Made by a program: the position numbers and the translations under genes. 64,000 bases of DNA from JBKHYJ01 sp046565505. GTDB taxonomy: Bacteria > Acidobacteriota > Blastocatellia > UBA7656. Shown piece after piece: positions 9,272-18,186 of this stretch (position 1 is its first letter; every line of letters starts with the position of its first letter). Under the pieces are notes generated by a model. It saw nothing but the letters and a program-made list of their open reading frames with translations, searched no databases and was not told the DNA's origin. The stretch spans positions 14,688 to 78,687 of the forward strand of contig JBKHYJ010000025.1 in assembly GCA_046565505.1 (NCBI GenBank), written 5' to 3'.

Positions 9272-10717
9272 TCAGAGCGTCTTCAGGTATTCCAGCAACG
9301 CCAGCTTGTCGCCGGGTGGAAGGTCCGTCCCATACCGGTGGCCCATGTTGCCATTGCCCCGTTCATTCACGTCTAGCTTCCACCCCACGCGCTCCGCCTC
9401 AACCCCGCTCGACACAAACCCCACATTGATCGGGTCGTAAACGTCATAACCCCTGTAGAAGGACTTCGGGCGCATCCCCTCGGGCTCCAGCAGGTCGCGC
9501 AGCGTCGGAACGGAGCCATTGTGCAAATAAGGCGCGCGCAGCCAGATGCCATCAAGGGGCGGCGACTGGTAGCCTTCCTGCTTGACCATGTTCGGGCGGT
9601 TGATGCCCATCTCTTTCACGCGGCGGTTCGCTTCGTCGGCCGCCGCCTGCGTCCAGGTGTCCATGCGCTCGCGGTCCGTCCCGATCTCCATAACAGGCAT
9701 CAGTCGATTCGTCCGCGCCGCGCCCGGCTCGTGGCACTCCGCGCAATGGCGCGCGTAGATCGGCGCGCCCGCCTTCGCAAGGTTGTCGTCTACCGGGAAC
9801 GGATACTTCGGGGGAGCCCACCCGCTCAAGAACTCGTCGAGTTGCTCCATGCGCCGCAGGAACCAGTCATTCGGCCGCGCGCCAAGCCCCAGAGCGGAGT
9901 CAATGAGCACGGACCGCACGGCCGGCGTGTCGCAGCTCCAGTTGAGAAAGAGGTTATCACCCTTGCGCACCTTCAAGTTCCAAACGGACGGGAAATCCGC
10001 CTGGCCCGTGGTCTGATCGACCGGCATCGACGTCATGAAATACTTGGTGAGATTCATCGGGTCGTCGCGGCCATTGCCCCACGCGGGCATATCCGGCCGA
10101 TTCATCCATGCCAGCTGACGGTCCTGCTCCAGCAGCGCCTTCCGCGTAAATGGGATGAGGATGAAGCGATAAATCTGCCGGTCGATGAACGAAAGCTCTG
10201 TGACCTGATCAATCTCGCTTAGAATCCTGTCCGCGTTGAAGCGCGGGTCTTTGGCGGCATTGGTGAGGAACCGCAGAAGCCCCTGCACGTTGGTCGTGTG
10301 CGATGGGGCGGTGGCTACGACGTGCGGCACCTCGTCCTCCTTGCTGCGCCAGGTGCCCGTGTGGCAGATCGCACAGTTGTTAGCCACGCGCGGGAAGCCT
10401 ATTACTCGCTTGGTGAATCCGACGGGCAGTTCCTTCCCTTCCTCCCACACAAGGCCGAAGGATTTGTACCCGCCTGGGCCCGGCGTGAGGTCTGGAAAGA
10501 TTCGCGGCAGTACGATCCATATCCAATAAGGGACGCCCCTGTCGGCCTCCGCGCCGATTGAGCCGTATTTGAAACGCTCCTCCTCGCTGGCGAATCGCTG
10601 CTCGGGCTCCTCGCGGAAAAACTTGTACCAGGTGAACAAACCGCCCGCCGCGCCTATGATGACTAGAATGATGAGGACGGTGAGAAGTATTCGTTTTTTT
10701 CGCGGAGTGAGACTCAT
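9272..10717 (-). CDS. Membrane-anchored cytochrome c with two CxxCH motifs (CCP/RoxA-like), short paralogue
   Basis: The chosen start at 10717 begins MSLTPRKKR and has an AGGAG upstream; a 20-residue extension to 10777 is unlikely. The 481-residue product has one N-terminal membrane anchor (residues about 10-30) and two haem c attachment sites, CAICH (115-119) and CAECH (325-329). The C-terminal segment PPLDGIWLRAPYLHNGSVPTLRDLL is characteristic of the di-haem cytochrome c peroxidase / RoxA-type group. It is a paralogue of the next gene (9272-10717 versus 10801-12711): both share RFKYGSxG, the PRIFP segment, the first haem site context and the C-terminus, with a 124-bp stretch identical at DNA level. 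It lies 83 bp from that gene on the same strand. Peroxidase, oxygenase or electron-carrier roles are all possible. Confidence 0.85.
   Translation of the reverse strand: MSLTPRKKRILLTVLIILVIIGAAGGLFTWYKFFREEPEQRFASEEERFKYGSIGAEADRGVPYWIWIVLPRIFPDLTPGPGGYKSFGLVWEEGKELPVGFTKRVIGFPRVANNCAICHTGTWRSKEDEVPHVVATAPSHTTNVQGLLRFLTNAAKDPRFNADRILSEIDQVTELSFIDRQIYRFILIPFTRKALLEQDRQLAWMNRPDMPAWGNGRDDPMNLTKYFMTSMPVDQTTGQADFPSVWNLKVRKGDNLFLNWSCDTPAVRSVLIDSALGLGARPNDWFLRRMEQLDEFLSGWAPPKYPFPVDDNLAKAGAPIYARHCAECHEPGAARTNRLMPVMEIGTDRERMDTWTQAAADEANRRVKEMGINRPNMVKQEGYQSPPLDGIWLRAPYLHNGSVPTLRDLLEPEGMRPKSFYRGYDVYDPINVGFVSSGVEAERVGWKLDVNERGNGNMGHRYGTDLPPGDKLALLEYLKTL
9430..9553. repeat. 124-bp perfect direct repeat, copy 1
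   Basis: These 124 bases are identical to 10971-11094. Both lie in the codons for the conserved YLHNGSVPTLRDLL-FYRGYDVYD segment of two neighbouring cytochrome genes. Identity extends through synonymous positions, while the surrounding coding sequence is clearly diverged. Confidence 0.95.
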
Positions 10718-10800
10718 ATTCGGCTTGCTCCTGTCTGGCCGGCCTCGGCGCACGGCCGCGCCGCACGCGGGGCACAATGGCCGGCCTAAGGTAACGGGGG

Positions 10801-12711
10801 TCAGAACTTCTTTAAGAACTCGACGATGGCGTCTTTTTCTTCGGGGCTTAGCAGGGTGCCATATTCGGCCCCGTCATGCCCCTGGTTCCCGTTGCCGTCG
10901 AGACTGGTATCGTAAAGGAAAAATTTGCGCCCGTTCTCTTCGGCCACGTCGCTGATGAAGCCGACGCGCTTCGGGTCGTAAACGTCATAACCCCTGTAGA
11001 AGGACTTCGGGCGCATCCCCTCGGGCTCCAGCAGGTCGCGCAGCGTCGGAACGGAGCCATTGTGCAAATAAGGCGCGCGCAGCCAGATGCCATCGAGCGG
11101 CGAGTTGGCGTAGCCGAATGTTTTGCGGAAGTGCGAGAAACGCTCGTCACAGTAGCCCGCGTAAAAGAGGTTCTGATTCGCGCAAAGGTCGAACGAGTAC
11201 GAGTCTAATCGCCAGCGATCCGTTTTGATCTTTTCAATAGGCGTGACCTGGCCCACGTACTCGCCGCTGAAGTCCGTTCCGCTCACCCCATGACAGCTCG
11301 CGCAATACTGCGCGTAGAGTTGCCCGCCCCTGGCCGCGAGCGCCTCGTCTATGGGGAAGGGGTACTTCATAGGCTCCGCGTTGAGCAGCCAATTTTCGAC
11401 CTTCTTCATGTTATCGCGGTCGAGAGTGGCCGGCGTCGCGCCCGTCCCGAAGGCGGCGCTGCGGTTGCGCTCCTCGACGGAATTGTTGTTGCCGTCCCAG
11501 TGGAGATTCATATTGGCGTCCTTGCGCGCGCCTTGATACCAGATTGACGGGAAATCGCAGAGGCCGACCTGCTCTTTGCGTGGCAGATTATCCATGCGGA
11601 AATTCAACAGCACCTTAGGCGGGTTGAAAGTGTCGAACCGGCCGGGGCCGGCGTCCGGCTCGCGGTCAAGGAATTTGAACCTGTCCCCGATCATCAGCAG
11701 CCGGTCGCGCATCAGGCTGATGCCGACGAGAGAAAGGGCCTGGAGATTGATCCAGTCCTCCGTCCCATCCTGTTTTATCTCCGGGATGAGCCGCTGGGCG
11801 TTGAATCGCTCGTCTTTAACACACTTGATGAGGAAGCGCGTGAATCCCTCCAGGTCGACCGTGTTGCTGGGCATCCCGACGACTATGGTTGGCTCACTGG
11901 TGGCCGAAGCGCGCACGGAGCCGACATGGCAGATTGCGCAATTGACGAAGACGCGATCAACGCCCTGCACGTTACGCTTAGAAAAGCCCACGGGGAGGTC
12001 CCTCGGGTTGCCGTCTTTGTCCTTCTCGTAGATGAAGCCGAGCGAGGCGTACCCCGGGCCGGGAAGGTGCTCCGGGAAGATCCGCGGCAGGACTTTGAAG
12101 ACCGAGTAAGGAATTCCAGAGCCGCGCTCGCCTCCCGTCGAGCCATATTTGAAATGCTCCAGGTTGTCGTCGTAGGTCACGGCCCTGTCGCGGGTCAGCC
12201 GTACGGCGAAATAAACCGCCAGCACCAGCGCCACCAGGCACGCAGCCGAGATGACGCGCCGCCAGAACTTGCCTGCCGGCTCGTATTGAAAGCTGACTAT
12301 GAAATCTATGAGCCGCTTGCGCCCCCACCACACCTTGCCCAGGTAGAGCCCCGGCGCGACTTCGCGTATCTCGTCACGAATCTTGCGGGCGACGAGCGAC
12401 GTTTTAGAGTAATCGAGGACGATAGCTTCTTGCTCGTCTAGCCAGCTCGGCGCTTTGTAAACTTTAGCTTTGACCGCTGACAGGCCGAACGGCGTGATGC
12501 GGTTTCGGAGGCTCCCGCCATCGGCGTTGAAGATTTTACCCTGCCACCAAAACCACCGCGTCAGCCAGGCGAAGAGCCTCACCCACCATGTGCCGGGGCA
12601 AACGACTGCGGTTCCGGCGCCCTCGCCGTTCGGGATTTTTCCGGCAGGGCTTTGCTTGAACAGCTCGTCGAGCTGCTCGCTCGACATCTTTAGCAACTGT
12701 GACCGATTCAT
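10801..12711 (-). CDS. Cytochrome c with two CxxCH motifs fused to an N-terminal orphan domain
   Basis: This 636-residue protein has three parts. Residues 1-142 are a domain also encoded alone at 13812-14249: both share the pattern WQGK-F, NRI, KVYKAPSWLD, IVLDYS and APGLYLGKV. A membrane segment follows at about 153-170. The rest is a cytochrome domain with CAICH (258-262) and CASCH (near residue 468-472), ending with the PPLDGIWLRAPYLHNGSVPTLRDLL segment shared with the upstream-numbered paralogue. If the helix is a simple anchor, the orphan domain and the haem domain lie on opposite sides of the membrane (inference). The ATG at 12711 is the first good start. The di-haem CCP/RoxA-like superfamily assignment rests on the C-terminal motifs; the N-terminal domain's function is unknown. 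Confidence 0.85.
   Translation of the reverse strand: MNRSQLLKMSSEQLDELFKQSPAGKIPNGEGAGTAVVCPGTWWVRLFAWLTRWFWWQGKIFNADGGSLRNRITPFGLSAVKAKVYKAPSWLDEQEAIVLDYSKTSLVARKIRDEIREVAPGLYLGKVWWGRKRLIDFIVSFQYEPAGKFWRRVISAACLVALVLAVYFAVRLTRDRAVTYDDNLEHFKYGSTGGERGSGIPYSVFKVLPRIFPEHLPGPGYASLGFIYEKDKDGNPRDLPVGFSKRNVQGVDRVFVNCAICHVGSVRASATSEPTIVVGMPSNTVDLEGFTRFLIKCVKDERFNAQRLIPEIKQDGTEDWINLQALSLVGISLMRDRLLMIGDRFKFLDREPDAGPGRFDTFNPPKVLLNFRMDNLPRKEQVGLCDFPSIWYQGARKDANMNLHWDGNNNSVEERNRSAAFGTGATPATLDRDNMKKVENWLLNAEPMKYPFPIDEALAARGGQLYAQYCASCHGVSGTDFSGEYVGQVTPIEKIKTDRWRLDSYSFDLCANQNLFYAGYCDERFSHFRKTFGYANSPLDGIWLRAPYLHNGSVPTLRDLLEPEGMRPKSFYRGYDVYDPKRVGFISDVAEENGRKFFLYDTSLDGNGNQGHDGAEYGTLLSPEEKDAIVEFLKKF
10971..11094. 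repeat. 124-bp perfect direct repeat, copy 2
   Basis: Identical to 9430-9553, in the homologous position of the longer cytochrome paralogue. Identity stops sharply at both ends. Confidence 0.95.
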
Positions 12712-12854
12712 ATGTGTGTACTCGCTTCCCCGCAGCCGGGCGGCGGTAACCAGACGAGCATCGTGACTCTACTGCCGACACGCGTGCGGCAAGTTGCCCG
12801 GTTGTCCTAATGCGCAGAGCCGGCGTCGCCGGGCGACGCAGAACGTGAGGTCTT

Positions 12855-13772
12855 TTAAAGCAGGTCCCCGGCTCTCTCGATCCGTGCGGTGTAGTTAACC
12901 GGAGCGTGATCTGTGAACTTCTCTGTTAAGCCGCCGACATCGCCGGCCAGGATTTCGGTGAGCTTACCCCTCCAAAATGTGAGCCCCTTTAATATCCCCC
13001 CGAAGGGGCTCGCGACGCCGTCTTCATCGTCATGGAGCTTGCCGCGGCGCATGTGGCCGTCATGCTCTATGATATGCGGGACGCCGACGTGGTGGAAATC
13101 AGGCCGGATTAATCTCGAAACCTGTCGCGGCGGCACGGTCGGAACCAGGTCGCGGTCGTTGACCACGCGGCAATGCAGAAAGTCGCCCGGGAAAGCGTGA
13201 ATAAACCCCGTCGTCCCCACGCGCGGCGAGCCGAATGTGTAGAGCGCGGCCGGGGGCCTGACGCCGTCGAAGAAGCACCTCGCCGCGGCCAGAGTCGCTA
13301 AGGCGGCCCCGAGGCTGTGACCCGCGAAGAAAACAGGCACGTCGATCCTTCCCATCTCGTCTTTCACGTCATCCCACACCGCGTCGAGCTGCTTCTTGAA
13401 CCCCTGGTGCACCTTCCCCTCGCCTTCCCAGCCGACGGGCAGACAGTCCAGGTCCGACAGCCAGTCGCGGTAACCGAGCGTCCCCCTGAAAGCGAGCACC
13501 GCGAAGCCCTCGCCCCGCACCATCACGCCCTGCGTGTCCCCCGTGTTGAAGTACATGGTTTCCCGCAGGCCGGCGCGGCGCTCGAAGAATTCTTTGCGCG
13601 ACGGCTCGTCTTCGCGGTAGGCGAGGCGGCAAGTTTCCATCAGCCACAGCGCGTTGCCCCGCGAATAGCCGGCCGTCGCTGACGGGTCGAACCGGGGCAG
13701 CCCGTCGATCATAAAGAAGTTGTCTGCGTCGCCCGGATTGGTCAGCGCCTTTAGCGATGTGTCTTCTTCCAT
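12855..13772 (-). CDS. Lipase class 3 family alpha/beta hydrolase
   Basis: The 305-residue protein has the fungal-type lipase (Lipase_3) layout. The oxyanion-side motif AFRGT is near residue 95, the nucleophile S153 lies in FFAGHSLGAALA, a probable catalytic Asp is D208 in VVNDRDLVP, and a likely catalytic His is H289 near the C-terminus. There is no signal peptide, so it is cytoplasmic or exported by another route. It sits 143 bp from the fused cytochrome and 39 bp from the small orphan-domain gene, all on the minus strand. A lipase between two copies of that domain suggests a lipid or ester substrate for the whole locus (inference). Confidence 0.88.
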   Translation of the reverse strand: MEEDTSLKALTNPGDADNFFMIDGLPRFDPSATAGYSRGNALWLMETCRLAYREDEPSRKEFFERRAGLRETMYFNTGDTQGVMVRGEGFAVLAFRGTLGYRDWLSDLDCLPVGWEGEGKVHQGFKKQLDAVWDDVKDEMGRIDVPVFFAGHSLGAALATLAAARCFFDGVRPPAALYTFGSPRVGTTGFIHAFPGDFLHCRVVNDRDLVPTVPPRQVSRLIRPDFHHVGVPHIIEHDGHMRRGKLHDDEDGVASPFGGILKGLTFWRGKLTEILAGDVGGLTEKFTDHAPVNYTARIERAGDLL

Positions 13773-13811
13773 AACATTGACGGTACGCGAACGCCTTAGA
13801 AAAGGCGTCTG

Positions 13812-14249
13812 CTACTTCGCGAACTCGATGGCGAAATCTATCAAACGCTTCTTGCCCCAGTAGACCTTGCCCAGGTACAGGCCCGGCGCGATTTCGCGGA
13901 TTTCATCGCGAATCCAGTGCGCCAGCAGCGACGTGTCGGAGTAGTCGAGCACTATGCACTCCTTGCCGTCGAGCCAGCTCGGCGCCTTATAGACCTTGGC
14001 GATTATGGCGTTTAGGCCGAAGGCGAGGATTCTGTTTCTCAGCACGCCCTTTTCCGCGTCGAAGGTCTTCCCCTGCCACGCGAAGTGGTTTATGAATTCG
14101 GCGACCTCTTCCGTGTAAGTCGTGCCGGGCGCGACGATGGCGGTCCCCTTGGCCTCGCCATCCGGGATGTCGCCCGGCGGGCTGTTTTTGAAAAGCTCGT
14201 CCAGCTCGGTCTGCGACATCTTCAATAGATCGGCAACTGTCTTGTCCAT
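13812..14249 (-). CDS. Small stand-alone orphan domain protein, paralogue of the cytochrome N-terminal domain
   Basis: This 145-residue protein is homologous along its whole length to residues 1-142 of the product of 10801-12711. Shared elements include the N-terminal LLKMS-x-LDELFK segment, GTA, WQGKxF, NRI, IxAKVYKAPSWLD, IVLDYS, IRDEIRE-APGLYLGKV and the terminal KRLIDF. It has no signal peptide, helix anchor or cysteines. The WxGK plus N spacing and alternating strand pattern recall small beta-barrel ligand-binding proteins of the GXWXG/DUF4334 kind, but this is only a resemblance. The function is unknown; a hydrophobic-ligand carrier working with the lipase and cytochromes is one possibility. 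Confidence 0.75.
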   Translation of the reverse strand: MDKTVADLLKMSQTELDELFKNSPPGDIPDGEAKGTAIVAPGTTYTEEVAEFINHFAWQGKTFDAEKGVLRNRILAFGLNAIIAKVYKAPSWLDGKECIVLDYSDTSLLAHWIRDEIREIAPGLYLGKVYWGKKRLIDFAIEFAK

Positions 14250-14282
14250 AATTTGCTCCTGTGTGCACTTATCTGAGTCTAC

Positions 14283-16412
14283 TCAGAGCGTCTTGAGGAA
14301 TTCGATCAGCGCGAGCTTGTCGGCGTCCGCCAGGTCCGAGCCGAACTCGTGGCCCCGGTCCTCTATGAGGTCCGGGCAATTACTCGCGGCGAACAGCGCA
14401 GGGGCGACGTCCCTCCTCAACAACTCCCTGGCCGCGGCCGAGTCCAGGTGATTCAGCTTGATTTCGACGAACGCCTTTTTGAGCCTGAGGCAAAGATCGA
14501 CCAGCTTCTCCGGCCCCATCTCCGGGCCTATGTTAGCCAGCAGGTTGATCGGCGTGCCCTCAGGGATTGGGCCTACGCGGAAGTAGCCGTCAGGGTCGGT
14601 ATGCGGCCTCAGCAGGAGGCGAAGCCTTTCGTCAGGGAGCGAGGCGACCTGAAGCTGTAGGCTGCACTCGCGCGACGTGCGCCAGATGGAATCTTTTCCT
14701 AGACGCCTGTCGGGCCAGAGCATCTTTGTGATCGCGTCGTTGAATGCTTCGACGCGGCCTTTGACCGAAGGGTCCCCGTTATAAATTCCGAGCATGTTAT
14801 TGTGCAGCAGGGGCGCGGAGGTCCAGACGCTCACGAGCGACGGCACGCGGTAATACCCCGGCCCGCCGCCCTGTATGTTGAATTTTTCCGTCTGGTCCGT
14901 GTATGGGTTCCACACGTCGATGCTGCCGACCGAGGGCAAGGATTTATACGTCTCGGATGAGAACGAATCCCATATGTGCCCCCGCATGGCGTTCGTGCCG
15001 CAGGTGCGCGCCGCGTTCGTCCCGATGTAGGTGACGGGGTAGCGGGCGTCATTCGAGAAGAAATTATTGTCACGAAAATCCGGCTTGAGCACCTCACTGC
15101 GGAACCAATCGGTCTCGTTGGCGCCGGCCGGCGGTCGCTTGCTCGAATGACACGTGGCGCAATTTTCGGCGAATACAACCTTACCCCTGTCCAACACTGC
15201 CTGGTCTTTCGTCATGTAGTCCTTGCCGCCCGGCGCGTCTTCGAGCCTGAAGGACGTAAGGCGCATGAAAAACTTCGCGATGTTTTCAAACTTCTGCTGC
15301 GTGGCGAGCCAGTAAACGGAATTCTTCTGCGCGGTCTCCACGGAGAATGGCTTCTGAGGCGTCAGGCCTATGAGCGCGTTGTGCTGCTTCAGCCAGTGCT
15401 GTGAATAGCTCCCGATGTTCACGAATACGCGCAACGTCGCGCCCGGAACGCCGACGGAATCCGCGCCGTCCTTAAGCACATGCGGGACGTTCATCGTCTC
15501 GGAGACGCCCGGCAGGTGCAGCGCGTCGCCCGCGAGCTTCTCCTCTTGCCCGACGCGGAGCCGCTCGCCGAGCAGGAAGATGGCGTTGATCGCGTTCGGG
15601 TTGTTGATGTGATCGGTCGCGATGCGCGAAGTGTCCGACGTGCCCGGCGGCTGCGTCGCCAACATCTCCCAGAAGAAGCCGCCCGGCCTCACGTCGTGCC
15701 CGAAGACGCGGCCTTCGCGGATGTACTGGTTCCCGATGGCCGAGGCGAGGTTCTCCCACCTCGGGTTCTCCGGGTCGCTCGGCGGGTTGACCGGGTTGAA
15801 CGCGATGTGACAAGACCCGCACGACACCCCGACGCGATAAGGGCGGATTAGCTGCGGGTCGGCGGCGTAATCCGGGTCATTGTAAAAACGGTCCGCGTCC
15901 CATTTCCTCGCCGCCTCTCCCTTGAAATCAGGGTTATCAAAGAGCCTTAGCCCGAGGATGCCTGTCGGCCGGCCATATGCCTGCGTGATTATGGCGTCCG
16001 GCTCAGGCTCGGCCGCTTCGTCGATCCATAGGCCGTACTTGTCCGGCTGCGAAGCCTGCCTGAAGCCGGGCTGGTTGATAAGCCCCATCTCCTTGAACCG
16101 AGTCGCACGGTTGCGGGAATCTATCGTCTTAATTAGGTCGAACATGCCGAAACCTTCGCGGGCCATGCGGTCCCAGAACTGCTCGTTGCCCCCGCACCAA
16201 AGGTTCCAGGTGTTGCGGCCTTTGATCTCGTCGGGCGACAGCTCGATGCCGCCGTCCATCGGCTTAAACACGTCGAAGGAGATTTCCGGGAAATCCTCGG
16301 GCTTGCGCCCGCCGCCGTCGTCGATCAGGGACCGGTCCTTACAGCTAAAGTTAGCGAAAGTAAGCGCGGCAAGAAATATGAGCCCCGCCAGTAAAGAGCA
16401 CATCCTTTTCAT
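14283..16412 (-). CDS. Secreted cytochrome c, two CxxCH motifs, RoxA/CCP-like, large
   Basis: The 709-residue protein starts with a signal peptide whose end, FANFSC, could be a weak lipobox, so it is periplasmic or a lipoprotein. Two haem sites are seen: CGSCH (about 196-200) and CATCH (about 416-420). The C-terminus SDLADADKLALIEFLKTL matches the end of the smaller cytochrome at 9272, showing common origin. Length and spacing fit the RoxA/RoxB-type group of di-haem proteins within the CCP superfamily; characterised RoxA cleaves rubber oxidatively, but many homologues have no known substrate. The gene is 33 bp upstream of the orphan-domain gene and is probably the first gene of the minus-strand group. 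Confidence 0.85.
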   Translation of the reverse strand: MKRMCSLLAGLIFLAALTFANFSCKDRSLIDDGGGRKPEDFPEISFDVFKPMDGGIELSPDEIKGRNTWNLWCGGNEQFWDRMAREGFGMFDLIKTIDSRNRATRFKEMGLINQPGFRQASQPDKYGLWIDEAAEPEPDAIITQAYGRPTGILGLRLFDNPDFKGEAARKWDADRFYNDPDYAADPQLIRPYRVGVSCGSCHIAFNPVNPPSDPENPRWENLASAIGNQYIREGRVFGHDVRPGGFFWEMLATQPPGTSDTSRIATDHINNPNAINAIFLLGERLRVGQEEKLAGDALHLPGVSETMNVPHVLKDGADSVGVPGATLRVFVNIGSYSQHWLKQHNALIGLTPQKPFSVETAQKNSVYWLATQQKFENIAKFFMRLTSFRLEDAPGGKDYMTKDQAVLDRGKVVFAENCATCHSSKRPPAGANETDWFRSEVLKPDFRDNNFFSNDARYPVTYIGTNAARTCGTNAMRGHIWDSFSSETYKSLPSVGSIDVWNPYTDQTEKFNIQGGGPGYYRVPSLVSVWTSAPLLHNNMLGIYNGDPSVKGRVEAFNDAITKMLWPDRRLGKDSIWRTSRECSLQLQVASLPDERLRLLLRPHTDPDGYFRVGPIPEGTPINLLANIGPEMGPEKLVDLCLRLKKAFVEIKLNHLDSAAARELLRRDVAPALFAASNCPDLIEDRGHEFGSDLADADKLALIEFLKTL

Positions 16413-16711
16413 GTTGGAACCTCGAGACCGTTCTTAGTAACAAAGCTTTCGTGAAATGTTGCCGCACTACTTATCATGAAAAGTCATTACGGCGCAACGT
16501 TTTTTTCCTATGCGCGCGTGGCAAAATTAGTTCAATCTGATTCGCTCTCCGTAATTTATCTCGTTCAGCCTGTATCACCATTTACTAAATGGAAAACTAA
16601 GGGAAACATTTCAGGGGTTAATTTCGGGAAGGTGTGGGAGGTTAATCGGAGCGTGGGAAGGCGGCAATGATTGAAGAAAGCCATGCTCGCATCTCTCCGC
16701 CCAATGAGTTG

Positions 16712-17458
16712 CTAGACATAAGGCCGGCGCGCCCGCTCGCCGGCCGACGCGATGATTTCGGCCAACCGCCGCCCCCATTGGGCGTAGCCCCACTCGCTCG
16801 GATGAAAGCCGTCTTCGCAAAAGAATTCCCTGGTCAGCTCGAACTGTGAACTCACATGGATGATTCCAGGCATTGCCGCCGCGATTCTGACGGAGGCGCG
16901 GTCGAGTAACCTTGCACGCTGACCCAGGACAGATTTCAGGGGCCGCGGCAGCGCCGGGAAGTATTGCAAAGGCGGCACGCCCGTCAGGACTATCAGACAA
17001 TCACCGGCGCGTTCGCGCACGCCTGCGATGAGTCCTTCAAGGTCTGTGGACCATTTAGAAATACCATGCCAGTGGATCACGTCGTTTACGCCCAGGGCGA
17101 TGACCACGGCGTCCGCGCGTCGGTACGGCATTATCGGGACTATCTCTCGCAAGGCCCTTCCGGCAGTCGCGCCGGAAAGTCCGAATGCTCGCCATATAAC
17201 GCCGCGACCGAGTAACCCTGACAGGGCCGAAGCGGTCTGACCCGTTATGGCAGTTTCATGAGTCGGCGCGCCGATGCCGGCCACGGGGGATTCGCCGATC
17301 ACGATCAACGCGAAAGGGTTTTCTTCCCCGCCTACCGCGCCTGAGCATGGCCCGGCCGCGCCCGGCAGGCGCGGCGTGCGGAGGCGTACCCATAAGCCCT
17401 GCATGAGCAGAAAGGGCAGAAGCAGAGGTATAGAAACCTTATTAAGAAAATGGTCCAT
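16712..17458 (-). CDS. SGNH/GDSL-type hydrolase
   Basis: The 248-residue protein begins with a hydrophobic stretch (residues 9-24), giving a membrane anchor or signal peptide. The SGNH blocks are present: block I is IVIGES with nucleophile S57 (GES replaces GDS), the Gly block is in the AFGLSGAT segment, block III is ALGVNDV, and block V is DGFHPSEWG with the catalytic His. Members are esterases, lipases or carbohydrate deacetylases. It lies 300 bp upstream of the large cytochrome on the same strand. That 16413-16711 gap is AT-richer and holds no gene, and probably contains the promoter of the cytochrome group. Confidence 0.85.
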   Translation of the reverse strand: MDHFLNKVSIPLLLPFLLMQGLWVRLRTPRLPGAAGPCSGAVGGEENPFALIVIGESPVAGIGAPTHETAITGQTASALSGLLGRGVIWRAFGLSGATAGRALREIVPIMPYRRADAVVIALGVNDVIHWHGISKWSTDLEGLIAGVRERAGDCLIVLTGVPPLQYFPALPRPLKSVLGQRARLLDRASVRIAAAMPGIIHVSSQFELTREFFCEDGFHPSEWGYAQWGRRLAEIIASAGERARRPYV

Positions 17459-18186
17459 ATCCCCGGATTAGTGACGCTAAATTTTCTACAAAGCTTGTGA
17501 GTATGATCGCATAACCGCGCGGGCGTTTGATTCGGAACGAGTCGATACAAGATAAAGGGACGTTACGAGAGAAGCGCGCGGCGGCGTCTCTTGTCTCCAG
17601 TCCTCTTGCGCCTTCGCGGTGCGTCACTAGCTTATCTTATCAATTCATCCGCCCCCTCGCCCGATTTTATGGTCGGCGTCTGATTTCTGCACACGTCGTA
17701 ATCATGGGATACGTATGGATAAACGCTCCGCCGCCCCCTGACGGAAGAAGAGAGATTGCCAGGGATGGTTGTCGACGGGCCATCTGAGGTCGCTCAATCT
17801 GAATCAGCCCAGGGTTGAGCGCAAATTACCCAGTTGGCTGCAAGATCACCCCACCAGGAATCACTTTTTCAGCTTGTCATCAGTTATCAGTTACTCATGT
17901 AAAGCCTGTGAGTAGGCACAGCCTTTGCTGAATAAGACTGTTTCGTTGTCAGGACGCTATGGCATGCAAATTCCGGTTGTCGGTCCCGTTTTTATAGGAT
18001 TTCGGCAGTACGGATCAGCTATTGAGAAGAGGTTAGTATAGCGCCGGCCGTTCTTTTGAGGGCCAGGTCCCGGAAGGGGTGCGGCGACGGTCTAATAACA
18101 ACAAACAGGCCAGAAAGACCGGGAGCGCCCGTGGCTTACATGTGGGCCGGGTCCGCTTCCTGATGGGCCTAGAAAGACAGGTGAGC
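17459..18186. other. Intergenic region, no gene recognised
   Basis: About 730 bp between the divergent SGNH hydrolase and SRPBCC genes. Short open frames here have no homology-like features or ribosome-binding sites. It should contain promoters for both directions, but no convincing promoter elements were identified. Confidence 0.5.

Noticed and set aside
9521..10222. Plus-strand open frame of 233 codons
   Set aside because: It is a shadow of the cytochrome gene on the minus strand; composition is Arg/His-rich without motifs.
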